Shown piece by piece: positions 1-10,692 of a stretch of DNA of 64,000 bases (position 1 is its first letter; the number at the start of each line of letters is the position of its first letter). A model generated the notes under the pieces. The model searched no databases, was not told the origin of the DNA, and saw only the letters and a list, made by a program, of their open reading frames with translations. The translations under genes and the position numbers were made by a program. Source of the stretch: Zea mays. Taxonomy: Eukaryota; Streptophyta; Magnoliopsida; Poales; Poaceae. The stretch is taken from positions 181,943,825 to 182,007,824 of the forward strand of contig NC_050096.1 of the NCBI RefSeq assembly GCF_902167145.1, read 5' to 3'.

Positions 1-330
1 GGATAGCCATTGATTAACCTAAGCATTTGATTAACCATTTCTTTTCTGGATAACCATTTTATCCACGAGTCATAGTGGCCAAACCAGGGATGTTGTTTAG
101 ACGAATAATTAATCTAAGCACTGATAATCAGGGGAACAATACAGTAACAACACAAAGTCTGTAACAAGTAATCTGCCATCAATTAACTTCTGAAATTTGG
201 AAAGCTATGATTCAAACACATATATATCCAACTGTGTATTCAAACACATATATGATTCAAACACAAGTAATCTGCCATCAATTAACATATATGATTCAAA
301 CACATATATGATTCAAACACATATAGGAAA
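1..330. repeat. AT-rich block with short direct repeats
   Basis: No gene is visible. A 22-bp segment containing AATCTGCCATCAATTAAC occurs at 166-187 and again at 265-286, and units like ATTCAAACACATATAT recur between about 210 and 325. The block may be internal CACTA-1 sequence or a separate insertion; no terminal inverted repeat matching the right end of CACTA-1 is present here. Confidence 0.5.
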
Positions 331-338
331 TTCGAGCC

Positions 339-440
339 ATGAACTTAGAAGAAATGGAACCTGAACTTCGACCTTACTACGAGAGGAAGAAGAAAGAGCT
401 TATTGAGTACCTCACGAGCCTAATGACCAACAGTTCTTGA
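339..440 (+). other. short ORF of 33 codons, unrecognised
   Basis: An ATG at 339 opens 33 codons to a TGA at 438-440. The peptide is charged (MNLEEMEPELRPYYERKKK at its start) and could form a helix. It lies upstream of the CACTA-1 transposase and just before a GC-rich minisatellite. It may be an exon remnant of the transposon or a chance frame. I do not recognise it. Confidence 0.2.
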
Positions 441-720
441 GTACCTCAGGGATGGCGGCGCTTCGGGCTCGGGGACGGGGACGGCGGCGCTTGGGCTCAG
501 GGACGGCGGCGCACTCGGTGCTCGGGCTCGGGGACTCGGCGCTCGAGCTCGGGGACGGGGACGGCGGCGCTTGGGCTTAGGGACGGCGGCGCTCGGGCTC
601 GGGGACGGCGGCGCTCGGGCTCGGGGACGGCGGCGCTCGGGCTCGGGGACGGGGACGGCGGCGCTTAGGCTCGGGGACGGGGACGACGGCGCTCGGGCTC
701 GGGCTCGGGGACGAGGACAG
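441..720. repeat. GC-rich minisatellite
   Basis: Imperfect tandem units of about 20-25 bp built on GGCGGCGCTCGGGCTCGGGG fill this stretch. Long ORFs on both strands here (for example 420-854 minus) are repeat-driven, of Pro/Arg/Ala or Gly/Arg composition, and are not considered genes. Confidence 0.75.
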
Positions 721-807
721 CGGCAGCCTGGCGGCACAACTGTGTCAGCTCGGGCGGGACGAGTTAGGGTTCCTGCCGGAACCAACAAGCCTTTTATATT
801 GTAAACA

Positions 808-970
808 ATCACAGACGGATATTTAGAAAAACCGCCTGTGATAGATAACATCACAGGCGGTTTTTTATTCCGACCGCCTGTGATAGATTAACTTCACAGG
901 CGGTCGGAATAAAAAACCGCTTGTGATGTTATCTATCACATGCGGTTTTTTCTAAATATCCGCCTGTGAT
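808..970. repeat. near-perfect 76-bp-arm palindrome of CACTA subterminal repeats
   Basis: 808-883 is the inverted complement of 894-970 with only a few mismatches, around a spacer of about 10 bp. Each arm contains three or four CACAGGCGG-type units, the likely transposase-binding repeats. The palindrome ends 11 bp before a TATA box. Confidence 0.85.
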
Positions 971-980
971 GTGTGTACAC

Positions 981-987
981 TATAAAA
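981..987 (+). promoter_or_regulatory. TATA box of CACTA-1 transposase
   Basis: TATAAAAGG follows the subterminal palindrome and lies about 420 bp before the transposase ATG. The leader seems to contain an intron: a GT donor at 1288 (CAAG/GTACCT) and an acceptor ending at 1394 (AATATAG/GG), with the ATG ten bases beyond it. Confidence 0.5.
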
Positions 988-1403
988 GGACTAGCCCACG
1001 GGTTCCAGAACCCTATCTCCCAGAACATTCACAGCACTGTAGCGGCGGCGGGTATTTTTTGAGATCTACAGGGAGAAGGTTTTGTTTTTGAGTTTATTGA
1101 TTGATTTCAATAGTTTATGCATATATATGATCTCCATTTGTTTTCTTTCTCATTTTGATGCGATTTTTTGCCTCAATTTTGTAATATAGACCGGATTTGA
1201 AGAAAAACTTAGGAATTCCAAGATTTGGACTTGTAGTAGTTGATCTAGTTTAAAGATTCTTTAGAAACACAGTTGTCTCACCTCAAGGTACCTATTGCTG
1301 CAATGTTTGTTTCATTTTCATGCACATCAATTCGTTTCATGTTTTATGGATGAATTCAATTAATTAATGATTTTATTGATGTTAATCAATATAGGGATAT
1401 GTA

Positions 1404-4400
1404 ATGGACCGAGGTTGGATGTACAATGTGCCAAGACCACATCCGTCGTACATTCGAAATTTGAGAAGCTTTATTGAAGCGGCCAACAAGCACACGAATT
1501 TGCGAAAGAGCAAGGAGATATTATGTCTGTGCATCGATTGTGATAATAAGATAGCTTGGAGAGATACAGGAGTAATCCAATCACATCTGCTAAAAAGAGG
1601 GTTTAAAAACAATTACACGATATGGTCAGAACATGGTGAGTTGGATCCGTGTGAAGTGCCTGGTAATGACGAGAGAGTTGCCGGAATTTTAGATCTTAAA
1701 GTTGATGGTAAAGTGGATAATGTGGATGCTAATCAAGATTTTGAAGAATTTGATTGTGAAGAGATGTTGCGCCATATGGAACCAGAAATGTTGAGTTCTG
1801 TGGGATCGCAGAAAGGGCTATCTAAAATGGAGGGACTGGAAAGTGCCTCAAAAGAACCTTTATATGATGAATCAAAGGGTTGTGACAAAGAGTTTACTAC
1901 ACTGCGTACAGTTCTAGAACTTCTTAAGTTGAAGGCTAGCGCCGGATGGTCTGATACTAGCTTCACAGATCTTTTGAATTTTCTGTCCCAATTACTACCA
2001 AAACCCAACAAACTACCAACAAGCACTTATAAAGCGAAGAAGCTTATATTTCCCATAGCTCTGGGTGTGCAAAAAATTCATGCATGTCCGAACCATTGTA
2101 TTCTGTATCGTGGCGATTTTGAGAACGCATCAAGATGCCCAGTTTGCAATGTCAGTCGATACAAGAAGAGCTACAATCAAGACTGTGTAAAAAAATTCCC
2201 GAAGAAAAATAAAAACAAGAAATCCACTATTGGGCCTGAAAGTGACAATGACACTTTTGATGACATGGATGGGAAAAGGAAGTCAAAGATCCCAGCTTTG
2301 GTGATGTGGTATCTTCCAGTAATTGATCGCTTAAAACGTTTGTTCTCAAATCCTAGGGAGGCTGAGCTTATGTGTTGGCATGCTGAAAATCACAAGCAGA
2401 ATAACAAACAGATTCGACACCCTGCTGATGCATCACAATGGAAAAATTTCGATCTTATCTATCTTGAGTTTGCCAAAGAAACCAGAAATGTAAGATTTGC
2501 TTTGGGTATAGACGGAATGAATCCATTTGGTGAAAAAAGAAGTGTACATAGCACCTGGCCCGTGACTTTAACGATGTACAACCTTCCATCATGGCTGTGT
2601 CACAAAAAAGTACATTATGTTGACTATTCTTATTCAAGGTCCAAAAAATCAGCTGGTGTTGATATTGATGTGTTCCTAGAACCTCTTATGGAAGATATGA
2701 CAAAGCTCTGGAATGAAGGAGTTAGAATATGGGATGAGTATTGCCATGAGTATTTCAACTTAAGAGCAATTATATTTGTTACCATCCATGATTCTCCCGG
2801 TGGCACCACACTATCAGGGCAAAAGACTAAAGGAAAGAATGGTTGTGTAGTGTGCGTCGATGGAACTGCTTCCATGTACCTTAAATCATCCAAGAAGTTG
2901 GTGTTCATGGGACACAAACGGTTCTTGATGAAGCAGCATAAGTACCGAAAGATGAAAGAGGAATTTAACAATGAACTGGAAAGTGAAGGTGCACCAAAGC
3001 CTTATAGTGGGAAACTTGTTTTTGAAATTGTAAAGAACATTCATGTTGTATTCGGAAAGGGAAAAAACAAAGGAGAAAAGAGAAAGAGAACTGACCCTTC
3101 AACTTACACAACTTTCAAGAAGCAATCAATTTTTTTCAAGTACCTCCCATACTGGAAGGATATGGAAATTTGCCACAGCATTGATTTGATGCATGTAACA
3201 AAAAATGTTTTTGACAGCATCATTGGAACCTTGCTGGGCATGCCGAGTAAGACAAAGGACGGACTTAAATCACGCAATGATCTAGTAGATCTTCAAATCA
3301 GACCGGAACTTCATCCAGTGGATAGTGGCAAAGGGAAGCCTTACCTCCCCCCAGCTAGCTACAACTTGTCAATTGAGGAGAGAACAAAGATTTGCAAATG
3401 TTTGCATGGGGTCAAAGTGCCCACAGGTTTCTCATCCAATATTAGCAAACTAGTCAGGATGAAGGACTTGTCTCTATTTGGCTACAACTCTCATGACTGC
3501 CATGTGATGTTGATGGTGTTCCTCCCAATTGCGGTAAGAGCCCTCGAAACAAAGCATGTCAAAGTTGTCATCACACGCTTGTGTTACTTTTTCAATACGG
3601 TTTCACAAAAAGTAATAGCTTTAGAAGACTTGGACTATCTAAAGGCATACATCATCGAGACTATGTGCAAGCTTGAAATGTGTTTTCCTCCATCATTTTT
3701 TGATATGCAAGTACACCTAATCATACATCTCGTGGATCAGATAAAAATATTAGGGCCACTATATTTACATCATATTTTCAGTTGGAGCGATACCTGGGAG
3801 TATTAAAAGGTTATGTGCGAAATCGCGCTCACCCAGAGGGTAAACTATGTGGGAGAGGGAGAATGGGCAAGAAAACTTTTCGCGTTGAGGATTACAAGCT
3901 AGTACATTGTGCTCATGGTAGTGTACTACAACATCTCACGATAGCCGAGCCTTACATAGAGGAACACCTCGATGAGCTTCGTAAAGAAAATTAGAACCGC
4001 ACAGAGGACTGGATCATGAGGGAGCACAAACATCGTTTCAGCGAATGGTTAATGGACAAAAACATCCCATTCGGAGACTCTTTGGAAGAGAAAACAATGA
4101 AGAATTTGGCTTCTGGGCCATCGTGTTTTGTGACATCATGGCAAGCATATGACATCAATGGGTACACATTCTACACTAAATCAAAAGACATGAAAAGTGT
4201 TGCACAAAATAGCGGTGTTCGTATCGATGCTTTTGACCTACATGGACAGAACACCACATATTTTGGATTCATAGAGGAAATATGAGAACTTGATTATGGC
4301 CCAAGCATGAAAATACCCTTATTTAAGTGCCAATGGGTACAACATCCCATGAGGGTGATAGTGGATAACTACGGACTCACACTGGTAGACTTAAAGAAAG

Positions 4401-4658
4401 TAGGATATAAAGATGACCCATGGGTTCTCGCCGAATGTGTTGCACAAGTGTTCTATGTACTCGATCCAGCAGAAGATGCATGTAGTTATTTTTGGAAAGC
4501 AAAAAATTGTTGGAGTTGAGAATGTGGGAGACCAAGATGAGGAATACAATAAGTATGAAGAGATGTTCGTCTTTAACAGTCCAGAGAGAATCAAGCGTGT
4601 GGAAAAGAAAATTGATAAGAACTTAAAGCCATACATGCGGAAAAATGGTAGTTCATGA
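1404..4658 (+). pseudogene. TNP2-like CACTA transposase (CACTA-1), broken
   Basis: This encoded the large transposase that binds and cuts CACTA ends in the nucleus. The ATG at 1404 opens 800 codons without a stop. The N-terminus MDRGWMYN with a paired-cysteine CLCIDCDNK segment is the transposase-associated domain. The middle is the Transposase_21 (TNP2) domain, with conserved stretches such as IDLMHVTKNVFDS. After 3780 the reading shifts (TTTCAG/TTGGAGCGA suggests an intron acceptor or a frameshift) into the DUF4218-like part (ERYLGVLKGYVRNRAHPEG). In-frame stops follow at 3992-3994 and 4283-4285. The DUF4216-like segment (FKCQWVQHP) then shifts frame near 4480 and ends at 4658. At least four lesions make it inactive as it stands. 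Confidence 0.85.
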
Positions 4659-4763
4659 AAAATTGTATGAATCAAATTGTATTTGTTATCATGTATGATC
4701 GACTATGCATTGTGGTTGCCAATTAATTTAAAATCTCTCTAGTTATCTATGTGTGCTATTAAA

Positions 4764-4908
4764 ATTCATTTAAATTGTATTTGCATATTTATGTTAAAAA
4801 TTAAATATTAATTCATTTAAATTGTATTTGCATATTTCTGTTAAAAATTAAAATATTAATTCATTTAAATTGTATTTTCATATTTCTGTTAAAAATTAAA
4901 ATATTAAT
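4764..4908. repeat. three tandem 48-bp AT-rich units
   Basis: Units beginning ATTCATTTAAATTGTATTT recur at about 4764, 4811 and 4859, downstream of the transposase and before the right subterminal repeats. 4659-4763 holds no other recognisable feature. Confidence 0.8.
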
Positions 4909-4920
4909 ATGGTAATCAAA

Positions 4921-5120
4921 TCACAATCACAGGCGGTTTTTTATTAGGGTCCGTTTGTGAAAAGAATAGAGCACCACAGGCGGTCCTAAACAAAAACCGC
5001 TTGTGATACTAATACATCATAGGCGGTTCGAGTAGCCTGGGACATCCCAGGCGGTTTTCTAACCGAACCGCATGTGATGTAAAAAGCCTACCGCTTGTAT
5101 AGAGCCAAATTGTACTAGTG
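4921..5120. repeat. right subterminal repeats and terminal inverted repeat of CACTA-1
   Basis: ATCACAGGCGG-type motifs occur in both orientations at about 4927, 4971, 5000, 5030, 5050 and 5080. The array ends with AAATTGTACTAGTG at 5107-5120, the inverted CACTA terminus. Confidence 0.85.
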
Positions 5121-5158
5121 GATCTGGCAGCAACAAACAAGGGGAATCACGGCAATAC
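5121..5158 (+). pseudogene. LINE coding fragment between CACTA-1 and Gypsy-1
   Basis: These 38 bp translate as WQQQTRGITAI and continue in frame across the Gypsy-1 insertion site into 19239 onward (a stop, then KIRALRQHLRGWAKN), the linker before LINE reverse transcriptase. The last five bases, AATAC, are the Gypsy-1 target-site duplication. Confidence 0.6.
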
Positions 5159-6834
5159 TGTCGGCGTTTCGAGACCGGGGGGTCCCTGAGCCGACGAGTG
5201 AGTGTGCCGCGTGCCCCAGCCCAGATGGGTCGAGCGCGTGGGCGAGCGCGAAGGGGGGAGAAGCGAGGTGGCCGGAGACGGGCGTGAGAGAGGTGGAGAT
5301 CCCGCGGCCTTCGTGTTCGTCCCGCGCCCAGGTCGGGTGCGCTTGCAGTAGGGGGTTACAAGCGTCCACGCGGGTGAGGGAAGCGAGCGGCCCCGAGAGA
5401 GCGCCTGTCCCGTCCTCGTCCCCGCGCGGCCAACCTTCTCTATGAAGGCCCTGGTCCTTCCTTTTATAGGCGTAAGGAGAGGATCCAGGTGTACAATGGG
5501 GGTGTAGCAGAGTGCTACGTGTCTAGCGGAGGGAGAGCTAGCGCCCTAAGTACAAGCCAATGTGGCAGCCGGAGAGATCTTGGCACCCTGCTGGCGTGAT
5601 GTCGTGGCTGTCGGAGGAGCAACGAAGCCTGGCGGAGGGACAGCTGTCGGAGCGGTCGAGTCCTTGCTGACGTCCCCCTGCTTCCGTAAGAGAGCTGAGA
5701 GCCGCCGTCGTCACAGAGCTTGTGGGGCGCCATCATTGCCCATCTGGCGGAGCTAGCCAGATGGGACACCGGTCTTGTTCTCTTTGACCCGAGTCGGCTC
5801 GGGGTAGGATGATGATGGCTCTTTCCGTTGACGTGGCGGGCCTGTGCCCTAGGTCGGGCGACGTGGGGGCTCCTCCGAAGCCGAGGTCGAGTCTGTCTTC
5901 CGTGGCCGAGGCCGAGCCCGAGCCCCTGGGTCGAGCGAGGCGGAGATCGTTCGGCAGAGGCCAGAGCGGAGTCCGAGCCCTGGGGTCGGGCGAGGCGGAG
6001 TTCGTCGTCTTCCGGGGCCGAGCCCGAGTCCGAGCCCTGGGTCGGGCGGAGCGGAGTTCGCCGTCTTCCGGGTCTTAGCCCGAGTCCGAGCCCTGGGTCG
6101 GGCGGAACGGTGCTCGCCGTCTTCCGGGTCTTAGCCCGAGTCCGAGCCCTGGGTCGGGCGGAGCGGAGTTCGCCGTCTTCCGGGTCTTAGCCCGAGTCCG
6201 AGCCCTGGGTCGGGCGGAGCGGAGTTCGCCGTCTTCCGGGTCTTAGCCCGAGTCCGAGCCCTGGGTCGGGCGGAGCGGAGTTCGCCGTCTTCCGGGGCTT
6301 AGCCCGAGTCCGAGCCCTGGGTCGGGCGGAGCGGAGCTTCCTATGGCGCCTTTGGCAAGGCCTGACTGCCTGTCAGACTCACTCTGTCGAGTGGCACTGC
6401 AGTCGGAGTGGCGCAGGCGGCGCTGTCCTTCTGTCAGACCGGTCAGTGGAGCGGCGGAGTGACGGCGGTCACTTCGGCTCTGCCGGGGGGCGCGCGTCAG
6501 GATAGAGGTGTCAGGCCACCTTTGCGTTAAATGCTCCTGCAACTCGGTCAGTCGGTGCGGCGATTTAGTCAGGGTTGCTTCTTAGCGAAGCCAAGGCCTC
6601 GGGCGAGCCGGAGATGTGTCCGCCGTTAAAAGGGGGGCCTCGGGCGAGACGGAAGTCCCTCGAGGTCGGCTGCCCTTGTCCGAGGCTAGGCTCGGGTGAA
6701 GCGTGATTGAGTCACTCGTATGGACTGATCCCTGACTTAATCGCACCCATCAGGCCTCTGCAGCTTTATGCTGATGGGGGTTACCAGCTGAGAATTAGGC
6801 GTCTTGAGGGTACCCCTAATTATGGTCCCCGATA
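5159..6834 (-). repeat. 3' LTR of Gypsy-1
   Basis: This is 1676 bp, homologous to 17506-19238. It has five TTAGCC-containing units of a 56-bp GC-rich minisatellite (about 6070-6310) where the other LTR has six. In element orientation it begins TATCGGGGACC instead of TGTCGGGGACC, a change that removed the canonical TG. A TATA box sits at 5462-5468 on the minus strand. Confidence 0.92.
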
Positions 6835-6853
6835 GTAGCCCCGAGCCTCGAAG
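6835..6853 (-). promoter_or_regulatory. polypurine-tract-like sequence of Gypsy-1
   Basis: In element orientation GAGGCTCGGGGGCTAC directly precedes the 3' LTR. The same sequence precedes the 3' LTR of Gypsy-2 at 33092-33109, which supports a role as plus-strand primer site. Confidence 0.55.
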
Positions 6854-7545
6854 GGAGTGTTAGCACTCGCTTGGAGGCTTTCGTCGCACTTTTTTGCAAG
6901 GGGACGAGCCTTTCTCGGTTGCATTTTGTTCCGGTGGGTGCGCGCGAGCGCACCCGACGGGTGTAGCCCCCGAGGCCTCGGAGGAGTGGTTTCACTCCTT
7001 CGAGGTCTTAATGCCTTGCGTAATGCTTCGGCTGGTTTGGTTGTTCCCTCATGCGAACTGGTCGTAGCCCGGGTGCACGGTCGGGGCCCAAGCTCTCGGG
7101 CTGGTATGTTGACGCTGTCAACGGTTTGGCTGGAGCCGGGTTTGCGAGAGCAGCCCCCGAGCCTCCGCACAGGGCGAGAGGACGATCAGGGACAGACTCG
7201 GCTTTTTTATATACGCCCCTGCGTCGCCTTTTCGCAAGGAGGAGGGGAGAGAGCGCCATGTTACCCTCGATGGGCACCGAACATGGTGTCTCCGGTGAGC
7301 TGCAAGCGGGTGATCCGAGTGGACGTCCGTGCCCCGTTCGTTGGGGGTCGGCTAGGGGCCCAAAGGCACGCCCAAAAGTACCTGCGGGTGATCTGCTGGA
7401 CCCGGTCCCCTGGCGACGGGGTCCGAGGGCTTGATGCCTCCCTCCGATGGGATTCCGTTACAAGATCGTTCCCGCTGGTCTCGGAAATGTCCTAGGGTAC
7501 CTCGGGAGCGCAGCCCGAGCCTCGGTTATGTATCGAACGTACCCC

Positions 7546-7790
7546 TGGTCATCCCTCGCTCGGCGTCTGAGGCGACTGTGAACCCTTCGGGGGCCAGCCT
7601 TCGAACCCCTGATCAGTAATGGGCACGGAGCCCGAGTAGCCTGAGGCGGCCATGGAGCCCTTCGGGGGGCTGGCCTTCGAACCCCTGACCAGTAGTGGGT
7701 GTCGGGCCCACGCGATCTGAGGCGACTGTTGAACCCTTCGGAGGGCCAGCCTTCGAACCTCTGATCAGTAGGGGGGGCTCGGAGCCCGGT
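7546..7790. repeat. three tandem units of about 76 bp
   Basis: TTCGAACCCCTGATCAGTA-type motifs recur at about 7600, 7676 and 7752, each preceded by CCTTCGG and GGCCAGCC. The matching array in Gypsy-2 lies at about 32165-32400. Confidence 0.75.
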
Positions 7791-8633
7791 TCCTTCACAG
7801 AGAAGGATCCTTTTCGGGGTATCCCCCTTTCCCGGTCCCTGTTGCAAGAGATAGAGAAAGAGGAAAAAGGAAAAGGATACGAAAATCGGCTCGGGGTACC
7901 TTTTTTGGCGCGGTTATTACGGCGAAGGCGAAGCGTCGCCCGCTTCTCCTGCCAGAGGCGCCGCCTGTCCCGCCGCGGAGTTAATGCGACGGGGCGAGCG
8001 GTTGGCGGGGCGGCCGTTGCGCGTGCGCGAGCCGTTCGAGGAACGGATCACGGGCGCACCGTCTTCACGCCGTGGGAGGAGGCTCTCTTGCTGTCCCTGG
8101 AGGGGACGTGAGCCTGGCTGACGACGTGACTGCTGCTCCCGCTCGCCTGCCACCGTCATTACTGCCGGCCCACTTTCGGCCGCATTGACCGTCGCGCCAG
8201 ACTGGCGCTGCTGGGTCGTGCGCTGGGTCGCCTCGAGTCGCGGCATAGGTTCCGCAACCGAAGAGGTGCGACGGTGGCGCAAGTGGCGGTGCGGTTGCTT
8301 GCATGCAGCAACTGGCGCGCTGGTTGCGTGACGCGTGGGCCTGGGCCTCCAAGCTGGTGTGTCAGAAGTCGGAGAAGCGCGTCCACCTGGCGCGGTTGCA
8401 TGCCGCCTGCATGGCTGCCCGCCCCTTCCGCCCGTTGGTCTGGGCAAAAGTGGGGGGTCGCTTGTAACCGCTGGGCGGTTGTGTGCACCACGCGCGGCGG
8501 TTTGGCTTCTTCTGCTCTGAGCCGGTTTGCATGACATGCGGGACCCAGCCCCCGAGCCGCCGAGGAGGGCCTTGGAGCGTGTTGGAGAAGACTCAGCCCG
8601 TGGCATTTGGGGGCGCACGTAGGGAGAGTTGCC

Positions 8634-8640
8634 TTTAAAA
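8634..8640 (+). promoter_or_regulatory. TATA-like box, antisense to Gypsy-1
   Basis: TTTAAAAGG lies 29 bp before an ATG at 8669 that opens a 211-codon frame on the strand opposite to Gypsy-1 transcription. Confidence 0.3.
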
Positions 8641-8668
8641 GGAGGGCGACCCCTTTCGGAAGGCAACC

Positions 8669-9304
8669 ATGTCTTCTTCCTCCCTTATGCGTCGTGTCTT
8701 TCCATCTTCCAAGCCCCCGGATGGGGGGTATCCACCGTCTTTCCGCCTCCTCGCTGGAGGAACGCAACTCCGTGGGAGTTGGTACCTTTCAGCCATCGTT
8801 CGGATTCAAGGATTTTCATCAGCCGGCCCGGCTGCACCCCCACGCCGGCGGTCACCCAAGATGGTGACCACCAGTTCCTGGGTGGGGAGGAGCAAGCCGG
8901 GCTGCGATCTTGGTCCCACCCTCAGCTTCAAGGATGTTCATCATCCTCGCTGGGATGGGGACCGGGCTGAGCCGGCGCTCTACCTCCCGTGCGGGTCCGC
9001 GGGTCACCCTCTCCCGCGGCGTTCGAGGGAGAAGGCGCTCACTGGCCCTGCGGGCGGCGCGGACTTAGACAACGTGGGGCTGATCGACGGCGGGCGTCGT
9101 CACCTCCAGCGTGTTGGAGTCGTCGGCTTGGCTCCCGGCGGTCCCTCCTGCCGGAGGGCGGCTGCCGCGCCGTGTGCACGGGAGGACCACCCACGATGCC
9201 GCGCGCTGCTAGGGCGGCGTTCGTGTTCTGGGGTGGCCCTGCTTTTGCACCGGGATGGCGCCCTCGCGCAGAGGCCGGTGCCCCACTCGTTTGGGAGGAT
9301 TTGA
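8669..9304 (+). CDS. candidate antisense accessory ORF of Gypsy-1, unknown function
   Basis: The ATG at 8669 opens 211 codons on the strand opposite to the retrotransposon. The start is MSSSSLMRRVFPSSKPPDGG and the product is rich in Arg, Pro, Gly and Ser, with no domain that I recognise. A TATA-like TTTAAAAGG lies 29 bp upstream. Some Tat-lineage elements are known to carry an antisense accessory gene between integrase and the 3' LTR, and this frame has that position and orientation. Against it: GC-rich sequence gives long chance ORFs, overlapping frames of similar length exist (8629-8970 and 8989-9705), and there is no homology to the accessory gene of Gypsy-2. Confidence 0.25.
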   Translation: MSSSSLMRRVFPSSKPPDGGYPPSFRLLAGGTQLRGSWYLSAIVRIQGFSSAGPAAPPRRRSPKMVTTSSWVGRSKPGCDLGPTLSFKDVHHPRWDGDRAEPALYLPCGSAGHPLPRRSREKALTGPAGGADLDNVGLIDGGRRHLQRVGVVGLAPGGPSCRRAAAAPCAREDHPRCRALLGRRSCSGVALLLHRDGALAQRPVPHSFGRI

Positions 9305-9817
9305 GTGGGGATCTGCCGGGGGGCTGGTGGCCCCCGCCATCAGCGCCGAGGCGGAGGCGGCTCGAGAAGTCCCCGTCGCCGACGGGATCACTGCCACCAT
9401 CCGCGCCCCGGGCCTCCGGTTCTTCGTACTTGTCCTCGCCCCTCGAGCGTCAGCGTGGGCGAGGGCAAGATTGCAGCAGCGCCCACCCTGAGGCCTGCAC
9501 TGCTGCGGCTCGGCCATCCGGAGCGGGGGTCGTTGTCGTCGTAGTCAGAGCGGGCGGCGGCGAGCCGCTCATCAGTCTTCTGTTGCTCCGCAGGCCTTCC
9601 CCATGGAGTGGGGTTGTTCGTACCTGCGGAGGGGGAACCGGAGTTCCGTTTGTAATGGCACTTCGAATGCCAGTGTTTTTGTTCATTGTGGCTGTCGAGG
9701 CCTGAACATGTATGTAATTTCGGCACGGAGCCGTGTTTTTTCCTCATTTTCGAGCACTAAGTCTCGCCTGTTGATTATCTGAACCGCTTCACCAAGCATG
9801 AGTCGCCCCGTGTCAAG

Positions 9818-10692
9818 GTGACGAGTGAGGTATCCGTATCCCGGAGGCGTAGGAGTCCCTCGGCTCGATCGGCCTTGTTGTCTGAGGCTTCTCTAGCTTA
9901 GTTAAGGGGACCCCTTGGCCGCTCTTCGATGAGCCGAGGCCAGGGGTAGCGATATCAGTACGAACAGAGGCGGAGTTGGCTCGAAAATGGGAACCTGGTT
10001 GGCCGGAGCCTAGCCGGGTTGCCCGTCAGCGGGGCCGACGTCGGAGTCGATCAGCCGAGGCCTCGGGTCGGGCTGGCGCCCTTGGAAGATGGTTGGCCGA
10101 GGCCCCAGGGGTAACCGGCCGAGCCGCCTGCTCGGGCCGGATTCCCGGAGAAGTCCCTGGATCGTGTCGCCGTCCGAGGCTGGGTCGGACCTCGCTGAAG
10201 GCGTCGTCGATGCCGAGGGTGCTACAGCCCCCTTCAGCGTGAAGACCCGAGCCTGCAGGATCAGATTGTCTTGTAGCGTGTGCCTTCTGCGGCCGCCGAG
10301 GCCAGAAAACACACCCTCGCTGCGTTGTAAAGCCGCGTCTCCTTTCCTCTTATTTCGAGCATCTGGACTTTCCGTCGGTAACAGGGATGTTTGCGTGGGC
10401 GAGAGTTGCTTCTCGCGGAAGGTGATGAGTGAGGTATCCGTATCCCAGAGGCGTGGGAGTCCCTCGGCTCGGTCGGCCTTGCCGCTTACGCGTACTTTCG
10501 CCCGTCCATGAGGCCCTGTCACCGATTCAGTCGAGAAGGCTTGAAGGACCGCCTCGGCAGAAGAGCTTCCGAACGTGAAGACTTGTTCGGTCCGCGGAAT
10601 CACTTTATCCGAACGCGAGTTACATATCGCAGAAGGTGATGAGTGAGGTATCCGTATCCCGGAGGCGTAGGAGTCCCTCGGCTCGGTCAGCC
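9818..10692. repeat. three dispersed copies of a 57-bp motif in Gypsy-1
   Basis: GTGATGAGTGAGGTATCCG followed by a conserved tail (GTAGGAGTCCCTCGGCTCG) occurs at about 9818, 10421 and 10635. One copy is present in Gypsy-2 near 28095-28170. The intervening sequence has no recognised coding capacity. Confidence 0.75.

Larger units (their letters stand above)
1..5120 (+). mobile_element. CACTA (En/Spm-type) transposon CACTA-1, right part
   Basis: The right terminus at 5102-5120 reads, on the minus strand, CACTAGTACAATTTGGCTC, a CACTA-type terminal inverted repeat. Subterminal repeats of the ATCACAGGCGG type lie at 808-970 and 4921-5100, and a TNP2-type transposase lies between them. No matching CACTA left terminus is found in the window, so the left end lies upstream or has been lost; membership of 1-780 is uncertain. 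Immediately right of 5120 the sequence resumes as LINE coding sequence, so the transposon landed inside a LINE. Confidence 0.8.

Noticed and set aside
420..854. 144-codon Pro/Arg/Ala ORF at the left end
   Set aside because: It is produced by the GC-rich minisatellite; its composition follows the repeat unit.
5515..5769. 84-codon ORF repeated in all four LTRs (also 17863, 23838, 34232)
   Set aside because: It recurs only because the LTRs are copies. It lies upstream of the LTR TATA box and resembles no protein that I know.
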